Counted from the first letter of the stretch, positions 10,865 to 23,891 are shown. The stretch: DNA of 64,000 nucleotides from Paratinospora sagittata (GCA_035771175.1 CM069608.1:15156019-15220018), one strand, 5' to 3'. Numbers and translations are program-made. Notes: generated by a model from the letters alone, not told the origin.

Positions 10865-11670
10865 AATTCAGGGTATTTTTGAAATAGCTTTGTGCGCCAA
10901 AATCATACTTGAAAAGTTCAAGTCCATTACGTCATTGTTATCTCTATATATAGGCTGCCTTAGAGCAGATTGAACATATGATCAAAGAGAAAACTGATAA
11001 CCTGTTTTCAAATCTTTAAACAATTATCACTTGTGCAAATACTCTTGAGAGTTATACTTATATTCCCTGCTTTAAATTCTTGATCAATTTTGAGATACGT
11101 TAAGTCTTCTGGATTAGTTGATCTTCTTTTACATCTTTTCAAAAATCCATTGAAGAAGAAGAAAGCTTTTGAACCTATTTTCAGCTGCACTTCATCATAT
11201 ATATTTTGTTGAATATGTGGTAACAGAAGGTTAAATTCAAAGCTTTATAAGTATCACTTTGATTCTAAGTAAAGGGAATCATATTTCATCTTGTACATTG
11301 GTATTGGTGACTGGTTAGTCACTAGTTTAGAGCAAGTGTTGCTCGATTTTCGTAACGATTGTTCTCACACCCGAAAGTTGAGAAAGGTTGTTCTCAAACC
11401 CGTAAATTGAGAAGGTGTAACAGTTTGACCTTTACTCGTAAGAAGATCCTTAGTGGAGTTTGGGCAAATCCTGAGTGAGGAGGTTAGGTAGTGGATGTAG
11501 GCAAGGCCAAACCACTCTAAATCTTGTATGTCTTGTCTTCATTATTGTTACTGTGTTTGATTTACCATACTTAGTTTAATCTGTTTTCATTACTTTAAAC
11601 GTTTTAAAGAAAGGTTAAAAATCTGCTAAGTGTCTAATTTACCTCCCTCTCGAACACATCTGGGCCAACA
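10865..11670 (+). mobile_element. Copia LTR 3' part (family Q)
   Basis: Truncated copy of the LTR seen in full at 13828-20547. Shared blocks are TTTGTGCGCCAAAATCA, CTTCTGGATTAGTTGAT, repeats of CTCACACCCGAAAGTTGAGA, GGAGGTTAGGTAGTGGATGT and the terminus CTGGGCCAACA. No primer binding site follows, so this is not a working 5' LTR. Confidence 0.75.
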
Positions 11671-12045
11671 CCATCCACTTTGTACGTTACTTATCGTGAA
11701 CACCCATTTGTATCTCACTTTTTTTTCCTTTTGAAGATTCTACTATTTCCCAAGTACTATTTTTAGTTTAATGTACTCATTTCCTTATTCATAGCATTTT
11801 TCCAATTCTTATCCCTATGTGCCTCATCAAAGGTTTGTGGTATAAGAATATAACTTATGTGAGTGAAGCATACCTGGTTTTGGATTGGACTCTTGAACTT
11901 GCGTTGCTAACAAATGGACTCTTCTTCATGAGTACACTAGGAGTGGTTTTTTAGCATTTGATGATGGCTTGGGTATAAGTTTTGGTTGGACTTATTCTTC
12001 AGTAGCTTGTTTTGGATTAGGTGATGCTTCACATCGAGTTGGTTC
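11671..12045 (-). pseudogene. Copia pol remnant (linker and start of reverse transcriptase)
   Basis: Minus-strand frames give PSSNAKKPLLVYS and RRVHLLATQ (the linker before RT), then FDEAHRDKNWKNAMNKEM, TWEIVESSKG and KWVFTISN, the W-AM-E...TW-V...KWVF start of Ty1/copia reverse transcriptase. Frameshifts and stops break it. Confidence 0.6.
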
Positions 12046-12081
12046 AGTTACGGGCGTGACTAGAAGTCGTTTACACTAATT

Positions 12082-12221
12082 AACACAAGGGCTTGGCTAG
12101 AAAGCCGCACACACTAACCAACACAAGGGCTTGGTTAGAAAGCCACACACTAGCCTACACAAGGGCTTGGTTAGAAAGCCACACACTAGCCTATACAAGG
12201 GCTTCGCTAGAAAGCCTCACT
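12082..12221 (-). repeat. Minisatellite of four 36-38-bp units inside an LTR
   Basis: Units begin CACAAGGGCTTGGTTAGAAA at about 12084, 12122, 12158 and 12194 and continue GCC(A/G)CACACTA. They lie in the 3' part of the family R LTR. Confidence 0.85.
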
Positions 12222-14636
12222 GTAACCAACTTACGGGCGTGGTTACGAGTTGTATAAGTATATGGTATAAACCCAATTGACTAACACGTCAACAATACAT
12301 CAAGATTGCAAAAGATAGATAGAAGTGTTCTAAACACTCTCAACAATATTAAACATACAATATTGAATGAGTAAACATTACTATTCCAACCTCAATGATT
12401 TAAATGATGTGAAGTGTTGAAACAACTTTTCTCAAATACATGCAATCGATTCAAACGTAAATGATATAAAATCAAGAATCGAATATGCACATGTATCCAA
12501 ATATTGATTCTAATAATGATATGATTAAAACAAAAGAATCAATATATAACGATGATCGAAACTTGATGATTTTAAATGTATAAATGATTAAGATCAAGAA
12601 TCAACTTACTCAAGTGATGATTTATGAAATTGATTCAATATAGTAAAAGTTTAGCACATGAATCGACCCCACATGATATTTATGAAACCACTAAACAAGA
12701 TAAAATTATATGAAGATTAAATAGGGTTTCACAAACTATATTCAAAACGAAATCAATTTTCAAGATAATAACACAAGCACAAAAACTGATTTACTCAAAC
12801 AAAATCACAAGAATCTAGATATAGAGATTTTACCCCACTTAGGTAAAGATGAAGCTTAAAGATTCTTCAAGTGTGATGATGGTTGAGAGATTCCTTTCTC
12901 AAAGATGATCAAGATTCAACAAGATATGAAGAGAACACTAAAAAACGTCTTGATCTATGGCTCAAGAGAAACATACAAGTTTTATCAAAGATTTTGAAAG
13001 ATTTGGCTAACTATACGGAAGTATGAATCAAATAGCCAAATGTAGTGAACTTTTACTTTGAAAGAGGTTTAAAATCACTCAAGAACTTGTTTTGGAGTTG
13101 TAGAAATGCTAATATGAAAAATGGCACAAGTTTATGTATTTTGCAAAAGTTGCTCTTCAAATGAGCAAGTGTGGTATTTATAAAAAAATACCAGACCGAG
13201 GCATAAAAATGCGTTCCTTAATGAAGGAGCGCGCTTCTGCTTTGAAATCTGAGTTTTTTTTAGATTTTTCTTTAATCAAGGAGCGCGTTCCTTATATGAG
13301 GAGTGCGTTCCTTAATATGTCCGTTGGGCATAGGTGCGAGGTCATTCATCAAGAACCACTAACTCTATAAAATTTTCTATTTTGCCCTTTTCTACAGGAG
13401 TGCGTTCCTACAAAAAGGAGTGCATCCTTTTTTTCCTGATCAGAAAAATTTGACTCTCGGAAAAAACCACAAGAGCGCGTTCCAAAAACACTGATAAAAA
13501 AATTTGAGTCTCGAGAAAAGAGTACAGGAGCACGTTCCTCCACTTTGAAGTGGTAGAAACTCGATTTTTCAATCAAAAAGAATTTAAGACTTTGTCAAAC
13601 ACAAAAACAACTTTGAAACATTTTTGGCAAGTTTTAAACATAATTGACACCGATAAACACGTGTAAAACGATTGATTAAAATAGATGATCGATACATTAG
13701 ATACGATACACGTAATACTATAAAATCATGCAAAGTTGGTAAAACAAATGCACGATAATCAATGATAAATATATGCATGATAAACAACTTTAATTGAGTG
13801 ATTGCATAATAATCATGATAATGTGTGTGTTGAACCAATTATCCTCATGTCCTTTACAAGAGTATGTCCTTTATATAGAAAATATTTTGATGATTACAAA
13901 CCATATTTTGTTTATGATAATACTGCATACATGACATAGCTAATCCTACTTGAAGGTTTCAAAGAATCAATGATACATCAAGATCTATTTGAAGACCATG
14001 ATCACTTGAAGATATATATAATTGTATGATTAGATTGTGTTTAGGTTGTAGAATCTTCACTATCATATGATTCAGTAATATGCATGACTGCATGATTTAG
14101 TCGAGTTGATTTTTTATTATTTGCATTAAATTTTCTATGTTTGATTTAATCCGAAAACACTGAGATTTTAATTGTATTTATCGAGTTTTAAATGAAAAAT
14201 TAAAACTATTTTTAAGTGTCCATCAGGGTGCTAATACGTCTTATTAGCACGCTAACGTCATAGCAACGCCCTCTTGGACTTGGTGAGTCAGGATACTGAT
14301 AATGTTCAAGGTTGAATTGAACTTATTCATCAGGACGCAAAGATTTATTAGTAGCGGCCTCATTTAAGTCAACCTATGAATTTGTCAGGACGTTGATTTA
14401 AAATCAGCTTTCTGATTATTTTCATAGTTTTTAAATTGTTTTTAATATCAGAACGCTTACTCGTTACTAGCGCCCTCGTGACTTTAAATAGTTTAATACA
14501 AGGCAAGACACTAATTGTGGATTAGTGCCCTCACAAAGTTTAGTCGTTTTAATCGTCAAAGTAAGTTAGGACGCTTACGATTAAGTAGCACCCTTACTTC
14601 ACAGTTCCGCATGACGCATAAGGTTTATGAGCACCC

Positions 14637-14769
14637 TTGTCACACCCTGGGTTGCACAGCGTGCCCCCTACCCAGGTGCGGGCGCACCCCCTCGGGGCGA
14701 ACGCCTAGCCATAGTACCACATAATATTGTCCTATCGCCATGTAGCAACCCAACCGCAGCTGGTCTACA
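14637..14769 (+). repeat. Left arm of a perfect 133-bp inverted repeat
   Basis: Begins TTGTCACACCCTGGGTTGCA and is identical, base for base by eye, to the reverse complement of 14784-14916. The 14-bp spacer is 14770-14783. GC-rich compared with its surroundings. Confidence 0.95.
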
Positions 14770-14783
14770 TCGAAACGATTATT

Positions 14784-14916
14784 TGTAGACCAGCTGCGGT
14801 TGGGTTGCTACATGGCGATAGGACAATATTATGTGGTACTATGGCTAGGCGTTCGCCCCGAGGGGGTGCGCCCGCACCTGGGTAGGGGGCACGCTGTGCA
14901 ACCCAGGGTGTGACAA
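14784..14916 (-). repeat. Right arm of a perfect 133-bp inverted repeat
   Basis: Ends TGCAACCCAGGGTGTGACAA. Its outward sequence looks like the 3' end of a gypsy LTR (...GGGTGTGACA), so the palindrome seems to be two copies of an LTR end placed head to head. Confidence 0.95.
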
Positions 14917-14935
14917 AAAGGCCTTATGTATATAT

Positions 14936-17353
14936 TGTCACGACGCCCCTGACGTAGGCTGACGTCATGACCGGCACAGCGTACTATACACTGTACATCC
15001 TCATATACAGTATATAATACACTGTCAGCCTTCACGTACTCTCTCACAAACCTTCCCAAATTGTACATAATTTTTTTTTTCTATACCACAAATCAAATCA
15101 AATCAAATAGATATATAGATGATCATTCCACTCACATTCATTCCAGTCATTCCACAAATTAAATTCTCACCTGATAAATATCTATGATCATCTCATTTCC
15201 TCATATAATATTTCCACACAACCCATCTAGGTGATATTACATATATATCGTATGTGATAATTATACATATCAAAATAACATAAAGATAATCTATTTCCTC
15301 CAAGCATACATACACCTACCAGACAAGTTCCTTTTCCCTTCGAGTCAATACCTGAAATATTGGAGGAAATAGGGTGAGCAAACAACAGCTCAGTGAATAT
15401 AGTTCTTGAGATGACAATTATATACATTTAGAGAAATATGACATTTAAAATCATTTCAAACACTTATTAAACACATGCATCATTCAACGAATATATTATA
15501 TATGTCAACAACATAAATTTCATGATTTTCAGTAACATCATGCACAATCTCCCTCCTCCGCAAGGCAAGAGAGCGGGTCTAACCCTTGTATGGCCGTTAC
15601 AAGGTAGTCACAACCTCTCATTACCCAATTAACAGTCATTTCAAGGATCGCAACCCTTGTTAGGACAGACCTACTGACAATGAGGACTCGCAAAACCTCA
15701 TCTGGGTCTAATTCCTAACGAAATGACAATGAGGAATCGCAAAGCCTCATCATTAAAAACTCCAATTACTAAAATCAATTTGCATGATCCATAAAACTCA
15801 ATGTATATATAAATATAACATGCATACAAACAAACATCTTATACGCGTACAATGCCATACAAGAACCAAATCAAGAAAACTATACTCACAGTACAACACG
15901 TTCAACTTAAACCCAATCATCGTCGCTTTCGAGTCCAGCTCCAAGTTAAATTCAACTAATTTAACATGTCACAATCACTCCATAATTCAATTTCATGTAT
16001 TCATATCTATTTCCATCTTTAATTTCTCAACTCACTTCAAATCACGAATAATAAATCCATTTAGGACTCATAAGCAATTGAAGAAACTACTATCTCGTTT
16101 CTGTGGTCAATCTAGATATTTCCACAAGAAAGAACAGTGAAAATAGATTTTCGAATCATATTTTCACGACACCATATACTTAGTTACTAAAACTATCAAA
16201 GCATATCTACATATCATGTTCTAACGTCCGGAATGCAGTTCTTCACGATTCTATAAACTCAAACCGGGGTTTCATTGGGTTCACATCACTGGTCACATAG
16301 CTGTGCACAGTACTATTCACATCACTGATCAATGTTCACTATTCACATTCGCCGTATACTATTCACTATTTACTGTAATTATGCACTATTCACTATTCAG
16401 TATTTACTATTTACTGTGCACTATTTACTATGCACTATTCACTATTCACTATTCATCACTATTCATCCGAAATATGTAAATTGTATTAAAATTGTCAAAC
16501 GGTCTCCAAAACGCATGAAATAGAATCTAACCACAGATTCGGAGTCCCGACAGTGCAAGGAGTATTTTTCTACCTTCCTAGCGGAGTTTCCATTCACGTT
16601 GGGTCAAAACCCCAATTTTTGAAACTGCCGTAAAACGGCTCCCACAGTCAAAATTACTCCGCTAGAAAGTTTACGTCTAGCTTAGTTATCAATTTTACGA
16701 AGAAAGGGAGTGAAAATCGCTTACCGCGGGTTCGGATTTCGACAAATCTCGCATTTTCCCGCCGTTTCCTCTTCTTTCTTCCTTCCGTCGTTCTTCTCTG
16801 CACTTATCTTTCCTTTCTATTATTCTTTTCTTTTCTATTTTTTTTTGTTTTGTTTTCTTTCTGTCGGTGAGAGATTGAGATGTCGGTGAGAGATTGAGAT
16901 GAGAAAGGAGAGAATTGACATTTTATATATAAATGATCCAATACTCCTCATCCTCAATAATTAACCAACTCCTCCATCAAATTCCATTCAATTCAACTCA
17001 TCTCATTCATATAAGTCATTTAATAATTCAATTTCAATCTACACCATTTAATACTTCACTTATTTCACTTTCATTCATTCAATCATACTCCAATCCACAT
17101 TTTTAATTAACCAACATCATAAATTAATCAATTTAATTCAACTCAATCCACATATCTAATTAATCAACCCATTCAACTAATAAAACTTATATTCTTTATT
17201 TAATAATTTTATTTATTGGCTCACATTCCTTAATTATAGCATGTATTTCATACACGCGTATATTTAGCTCATACGTATAAAATACGTATATTATACATCT
17301 CGATATACGTGTACGCCAACGTATGTATTTAATTAAATTTATGGGGTGTTACA
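14936..17353 (-). mobile_element. Gypsy solo LTR (family P)
   Basis: In reverse complement it runs TGTAACACCCCATAAATT...GGGGCGTCGTGACA and shares the terminal motif GCCGGTCATGACGTCA with the P LTR at 45039-47033. The 5-bp duplication ACCCT (14633-14637 and 17354-17358) flanks this LTR together with the palindrome at 14637-14916. The related LTR at 52463-52476 shows the uninterrupted site. About 16330-16470 is a run of CACTATTCACTATT-type repeats. Confidence 0.8.
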
Positions 17354-18191
17354 ACCCTCAAGGAACAAAACGATAAAATTGTTGTTATGCGTCAGGACAA
17401 CAATTAACCAATCAGGACGTTAATTCAACACTGTCACTGTTCCGACACTTACACTTTTTCAGAACTGTACAAAACTTTTCAGAACTTCTTGAATCTATTC
17501 AGAACGTTCTAATACTTAATCAGAACATTCCTCTTTCGTGAAAGATCAGAAGATTCAGGTGTTATCGTCGTAAATTGCACAGAGCTGAATCGATCTGTTT
17601 CAGTAAATAATGTATTTGTTGTTTTTTAAATGACTTTGTGCGCCAAAATCACCAAGTCCATTGCACCACTATTATTTCTATATATATGTTTCCTTAGAGC
17701 AGATCAAAACAATTGACCTATCAATACGAAAACTGAAATCCATTCAAAACGTATTAACAATTTTTACTTGTGCAAAAACTTTTGGAAGTTAGTCTTCTAC
17801 TCTCTGCTTTTGAACTCACGATCTTTTAAAATACATCAAGTCTTCTGGATTAGTTGATTTTCATATATATTTTTTCAAAATCAATTAAAGAAGATAAAAA
17901 CTTTTTGAACCAATTTTCAACCGAACTTCATCATACATATTTTGTTGAATCTGTGGTAAAACCAAAGGTTCAATCCAAAACTTTGTAAGTATTACTTTAA
18001 TTCTAAGTAAAGGGAGTCATATCTCATCTTATATTCAAATATTAGTCACTGGGCTAGAGCAAGTGTTGCTCAAAGTTGTAACGATTTTTCTCACACTCGA
18101 AAGTTGAGAAAAAGTTCTTCTCACACTCGCAAGTTAAGAAAGTATAATGGTTCTTCTCACACCCGTAAGTTGAGAAAGTGTACCGATTTTG

Positions 18192-20297
18192 TCATGACTG
18201 GCACATAATACCATATACACCATACCTAGACGTATACGATACTCTGTCAGCCTCGTCATTTAAGACAATAACTCAAAAATCACTAAAAATTTCGACAAAA
18301 CCTCCTCATAAATCTGAGGTTCCACAAAAGTCCTAATAAACCCAAATCGCACATAAACAAATAGAAAATCACGTATGAATCATATGCACCCATTCCATAT
18401 TATCCCACATACATCAACAATATGTGACCATTCACATACACCACTATTCATTTTTCTTTCTCACAAGACTTATATACATCCAAGTCTCCAAAACATATAC
18501 ATCATTTAAACCATACACTACCTATTACACATTGTTTGGTGTTATATATATATACCAAAAACAAAAGTGTATATACCCATATCCCTGAATACACCATATA
18601 CTCACATAGCAAAGAAGCAAGCTCAATCAACTCTCTGGAGCCTTGCCCTTGCCCTTGTGATCAACACCTATAATAAAAAGGGAGTGAGGTGAGCTACAAA
18701 AAGCTCAGTGAGTAATCTAATATTGGAATTACATATGCATCAATAGAAAACATGGCATTGAAATCATCATTATAAACTCATATGCAATTCAATGTAATTA
18801 TCAATACATGATTTAAATACTTTTCTCGCCTCTCTATACATATCATACAATGCATAAAGATAAAATCCTCACCCTCAGGTATGTAAGTGAATATGTATCC
18901 CTATTATGCATTTATAGGGAGAATTCATCTTAACAAACCATCATCTCGATCATTCCGAGGTCTAGTCAACAAACTTTCCTCCTTAGAAATGATCACATAC
19001 TTTCCTTACTTCGGGTAAGTCTAAGTATATTCGATCTTAAAACCAAATAATTTAAATGCATCAATTAAACAATGCAATATGGCAATCATACATGCACATC
19101 ATTATCAAAACATAGTTTATTTAATACAATGCTATACGTAAAAACCAAATTAGAAATACTCACAAATACATGATTTTTACTAAGCCCACAAGTACACACA
19201 CACTTAGTCAATTCTTACCACACAAGCACCTCACTTGTGTCCATTCCCAATGCTCAATTCACATCTCATCATCAAATTTCTGCAAATGAAACATTGTCAT
19301 TACACTTAAACATGAATTCCAGCCAAAGAAATTCATTCAATTTAATCACTAAATTAATCACAATGCATAAATAAACACCTTACCAATGCATTATCAACAC
19401 TTTAAATTTTCAGCACAAGTAGCACGCTTGTGCTCATCACCAAACCCATAATTTTCCAATTTTGTACCTCAATTCTCTGCAATTGACCATCACCAATCAT
19501 TCATAATCAATTCCCAGCCATTAAACACATTCAAACACCACAATTGAACACTGAGAATGGGTTTCCAACAAGGTCTGGAACACCCACTTCCAACCATGGA
19601 AAATCAACATTTAAACCATCAAAATACTCACCAATCTTCAAGGATTTATTCTCCCATGATTTCAGCCAGCAATTTACTCAATTCCAGCCCAAAACATCAA
19701 GTTTCCAGTGGGCAATCTAACCATTGAAGTCATTTGCATGTCACATATGCGAAACAAAGTGAAGAAACGAATACAAATCTAGAATTTTCAGCTCAAAACA
19801 TCCATTCCTACCTTGGCTTTTAGCTTTCCAAGCTCCTCATCTTCTTCCTCTTCTTGTTCGTTGCTTGTAAGTCTCTCAGTCCAGCAAGCCTAAAATGAGC
19901 TAAAACAGCTCTAAATGGTTGAAATTGGTTGTGACGTGGCTTGCAACATGCAACCGCCTCACCGATCAAATTTTTTTTTTTTTAAAAAAAACTGCAGGTC
20001 CACAGAAAAACACGCTTCTTCCCTTAGGAAGTGAGCTTCTTTGCACTTCCTAGAAATGGTGCTCTCAGGTTTGCAATAGAAGCGCACTTCTCCGCTTAGG
20101 GAGCGCGCTTCTTGCACCCAAATCTGAAATTTTAGTGTTGGGCATTTTATGATACCACTAGCATCCTAGGGTACCAATAGCCCTAAAATACATGCCTTTA
20201 CACTATCTAAAAGTCATGTACATACTCGTACAAATACACCTGACAATATGTATAAGTCAACGTACAAGTTTGACTCGTACATACGGGGCGTTATAGG
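18192..20297 (-). mobile_element. Gypsy solo LTR (family P variant)
   Basis: Minus-strand LTR flanked by TTTTG at 18187-18191 and 20298-20302. The left end GTCATGACTGGCAC and inner CTCTGTCAGCCTCGTC match other P LTRs. The right end reads in reverse complement AACGCCCCGTATGTACGAGT, slightly eroded. It interrupts the CTCACACCCGTAAGTTGAGA repeat zone of the Q LTR, which resumes at 20303. Confidence 0.75.
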
Positions 20298-20865
20298 TTT
20301 TGTCTTCACCCGTAAGAAGATCCTTAGTGGAGTTTGGAAAAATTCTAATTGAGGAGGTTAGGTAGTGGATGTAGGCGAGGCCGAACCACTATAAATCCTA
20401 TTTGTACTGTCTCTTTTACTTTTATTGTGTTTATTTGTTATACTCTATTTAATCTGCTTTCAATATTTCTTAAATTTAAAAGAAATGTTAAAATTTGCTA
20501 AGTGTACAATTTACCCCCCCCCCCTCTTGCACATAACTGGGCCAACAGTGTGTGCATGCATGATCAGTAATATAATAATGTAAGTGCATGAATATGATAA
20601 CCTATATGCATGGTTTTAAAAAGATGTAAATTATATTTGTGGTTGGAATATGTAATGGTTACTCTACAACGCTAAGATCCTAAATAAGAATTACAAACAT
20701 GAAGCTATTGAATCTTCGTGCAATGTTGTTTCTTCCACATGCTTTGACAGTATAGTTGAATCCGTCTGATATAGCTAGTTAGCACCGAAACAACTACGTC
20801 AAAGAGATTAGTGATCACAAATATGTTGTTTGTAATCATCAAAACAAAAATCGGGTGAGAGTACA

Positions 20866-22035
20866 AAGTTTAAATTCAAAAAATGAAAGTTTTGAAGCAA
20901 ATACATGGCTTAAGTAGTAAAACAAGTTAACTGGATTGAACCAGTCAACTGGATTAAAAGAAGTTGTCTGGTTTACACCAACACACTCTTTGTTGGACTA
21001 GCGTACTAGTGACTATTCTAACGGGTTCTACACTTCGATCTTTTCAACCACTGTGCTAGTACAAAGACTAGCGCGCTATTGGATTACGAGATGCAATCCA
21101 AATGATTCGAAGAAATTCAAATTTCGAACCCCCCAACGACCATATTCTTGTATCAAATGGTTAGTGCTTTTATCTAAACTATAAACACATGCACTTAGGA
21201 TATTTTAAACAGAAAAGAGACAAAAAAGTGAATTTATAGAGTGATTTCCTAAAATCAATTTTTTTTTTCCATTTTCAAATCTCAAGAACAAAGATGAGTA
21301 GATTCTACGAGATTTTTCAAAACAATCATTTTGGGCCTCATTCAAAATATCTCCAAATGTATTTTTGAGCAATATTGATACAAGGAAGGTACAATCTTGT
21401 TGTAAGGTCTTTCTATCCATAAACTTCATTTGTATATTTTATATTTGATTGGATTTGTGATTTTTAGACTTCATTGAAATTGTTCTAATTATTTTTGACA
21501 AATTTTTATCAATCATTCTCTTTGAATTTGTTTATAGTAGAAAGAAGTCAAGTAAAGTGATTGTGAATCACTTGTGATTCTAGAGTTGGAATCAATATTT
21601 CATGTTTTACCCTTTATCTTTAGAAGGGTCAAGTTGTTCATCCTTATCCCGTGAAAAAGGATTTTTTGACTTTCCTTTGCCATTGAAAAAAGAACTTTTA
21701 GGTTTAGTCTATAAAAGGATAGGTTTGTCTTGAATTTGTAAAAAAAATATTATAACGGTTCGGTTCATACATTTGAAGTGAACCGAAAGATAGTGAATTA
21801 ATCCTAGAAAATGCATGTTTCTCTTAGTATGGATGTAGGAAAGAGATTTCTAAATCATGTAAAAATCGTTGTATGCATTTGTATTTTATTTTTACACTTT
21901 ACTTTATACACATTAATTAATTTTGACTTAATTTGCATTATCAAAAGATTCCATAAAAAAAACTTAAAATTTTTTAAAACTGGTCCTAACACCCAATTCA
22001 CCCTCCTTTTGGGTGTGTTCGCATATTGACCAACA
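20866..22035 (+). mobile_element. LTR 3' part (family V, copia-like)
   Basis: Contains TCAACTGGATT repeats, a TATAAAAGG box-like stretch at about 21711 and a copia-type terminus CACCCAATTCACCCTCCTTT followed by TTGGGTGTG...ACCAACA. The end resembles the LTR at 39455-41196. Its 5' end is cut by the neighbouring R LTR. Confidence 0.45.
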
Positions 22036-22639
22036 TATGGTAGGTCTACGCCTAATAGCCTTTGTTAATTAAAAATTATGATACTTGCATTTTTTCAAAT
22101 CTTATAATGCATTTTTCTGTTATTAAGTGTTTGTGTAATATCGAGTTATATTTTTTCAAAAATAAAAGTTATATTTTTAAAGTTTATTTATTTTTATCTC
22201 TTTAAGTTTCATTTGTATAAAAGGCCTACGCATCACGTGGGTTGCAAACTTGTTAATATAGCTCTTGGAAGCTATCCAAACAATGCATCAAGGTTCTAGG
22301 CAACTAAAAGAGGACTTAGTCCATGCAACAGCTTGTTTTTTCAACAATTTAATTTTTGGCTCAAACATTCAAATCTTGATTTCTCTATTTAAACTAATTC
22401 ATTGCATTGTTTTTAAGCATGAGAGAAACAAGCATAATTTTTAAATTATCTTTCTCCTTATTTGTGCTAATTTCCAACAACATTTAGCTAAATCATTGGT
22501 TTCCTCTTAGTTGGAACACGCCTTTACGTGACTGAAAGACATTTATGAATTGAAGGTTGAAATCAAGCCTACATTATTCCTTAATGTGCAAAAGAAAAGG
22601 TTTGATTCATCCTCTGCGAACAATATCCTGTAAAAATTG
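22036..22639. other. AT-rich intergenic stretch
   Basis: No gene, RNA or repeat boundary recognised, apart from one half (22629-22639) of the duplication flanking the next element. Confidence 0.4.
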
Positions 22640-23455
22640 GGTGCTTCTCCTCCCACACAAAAGTCAAACTCACTCCACCCACCAATTTTATTTTATATTT
22701 TTAATTTTCTTTTAATTTTACTAAAATTACTATATTATATAAAACTTTTTAAAAATTACTAACATATCCTCTTCTTATTTAACCTAATAGTAATGGGTTT
22801 AAATTTTTAATAATCTCAAACCTTTCTAAAACTCTAGATCTCTATTCTTAAAGAACCCTATTTTCAAATATTACATTGGTAACATGGAAGAGCAATGGTT
22901 TATGATGAGTCTTCATGATGTTTGATATGTTTTTCAACTTCTCTTTTAAGTTTTTTTTTAATACTTTTAAAAATTAATTTTAAATACAATTTTTTTCTTG
23001 TTCTCATAAATCAATACTTTAATGGCGATTGGAGTGAGTCAGTTAATGCCAACCGAACCATTTCATATAAGTCAATCAATGTTAGCCAAACTACTTCTTG
23101 TACATTCAACCAATAAGGTTGGTTGACTATGAAACTATAGGATCGGCCGACATTGACCGAACTTATATGAAACTATTGACGTTGTCCGGACTTATATGAA
23201 ACTATTTGTCTAATTCCTACAAAAGTAATATTTGCAAGTTTAGCCAATAGAGTTTTTTTTTTCTTTTTGTGAAATCGGTGGAGTAGAGTTCTATTAAAAA
23301 AAAAAAACAATAGAGTTGAGAGGAAGAAGATAAGTGGGTTAAGAGAGAGACAAGCAAATTTCATTGTGGGTTTAAAGAGAAGATTTAAAATTTAGTGGGT
23401 GTAACAAAGCATATGGGTAAAGTAAGTTTGACTATTAGGTGGGAGGAGAAGCACC
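22640..23455. mobile_element. MULE-like non-autonomous TIR element
   Basis: 816-bp element with TIRs GGTGCTTCTCCTCCCAC...AGTCAAACTxACT at both ends (about 40 bp, imperfect). Flanking 11-bp direct repeats TGTAAAAATTG and TGTAAAAGTTG (22629-22639 and 23456-23466) differ at one base. The interior has ACCGAACC, GGCCGAC and GACCGAAC motifs (about 23045-23165) like those in the TTCGGCC foldback repeats. No transposase. Confidence 0.7.
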
Positions 23456-23891
23456 TGTAAAAGTTGGTCTTAAACTTGTGAAAAGGGCATTATAACAGCT
23501 TTAATTACATTCGTGAAGTGATTTAGTTTAGTAAAATCCTAAAGAAGAGGATTTCCAAGTGAGGACATAACAAGAGGTTTACTCGACGATATAAAATTCA
23601 AAATGAGGTGCATATAAGGAGATTTGATGTTTAAAAAGAGCTAACATATATGAAATCCTTGGTATCTTGATGTGGAAATTGAAGATAAAACAATGTTTTA
23701 CATATTGTTGATTCTCTCAGTCCCCTATGTACATATCCTCTATAAGTACTAAGCTATTTTTGCATTTGCTATGTTTGGAAAAAATAAAAATAAATGTATA
23801 AGTAATAAATAAACAAAATTATGGGCCACAATGGAGAACAAAAGGAATATATATACACAAAATTAAGGATGATGACTCTATTTTCTTGTTT
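23456..23891. other. Region downstream of the glycosyltransferase gene
   Basis: AT-rich sequence that should contain the 3' UTR and polyadenylation region of the minus-strand gene ending at 23892. No specific signal is assigned. Confidence 0.35.

Larger units (their letters stand above)
13828..20547 (+). mobile_element. Copia solo LTR (family Q) carrying two nested insertions
   Basis: Starts TGTTGAACCAATTATCCTCA and ends CTGGGCCAACA, flanked by the 5-bp duplication GTGTG (13823-13827 and 20548-20552). Removing the insertions at 14638-17353 and 18192-20297, each with its extra target copy, leaves about 1.9 kb matching the partial copies at 10865-11670 and 48156-53120. No internal region, so it is a solo LTR. 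Confidence 0.85.
12050..20865 (-). mobile_element. Copia LTR (family R) interrupted by nested insertions
   Basis: Minus-strand LTR; the right terminus reads in reverse complement TGTACTCTCACCCGATTTTT then GTTTTGATGATTACAAAC. It matches the plus-strand R LTR at 59125-59870 on both sides of the inserted Q LTR: 12800-13827 pairs with the later part and 20553-20865 with the start. Without the insert it is about 2.1 kb. The left boundary is uncertain and may be truncated. Confidence 0.6.

Noticed and set aside
12082..12221. Regular direct repeats that look CRISPR-like
   Set aside because: The units are contiguous without unique spacers and sit inside a plant LTR; this is a minisatellite.
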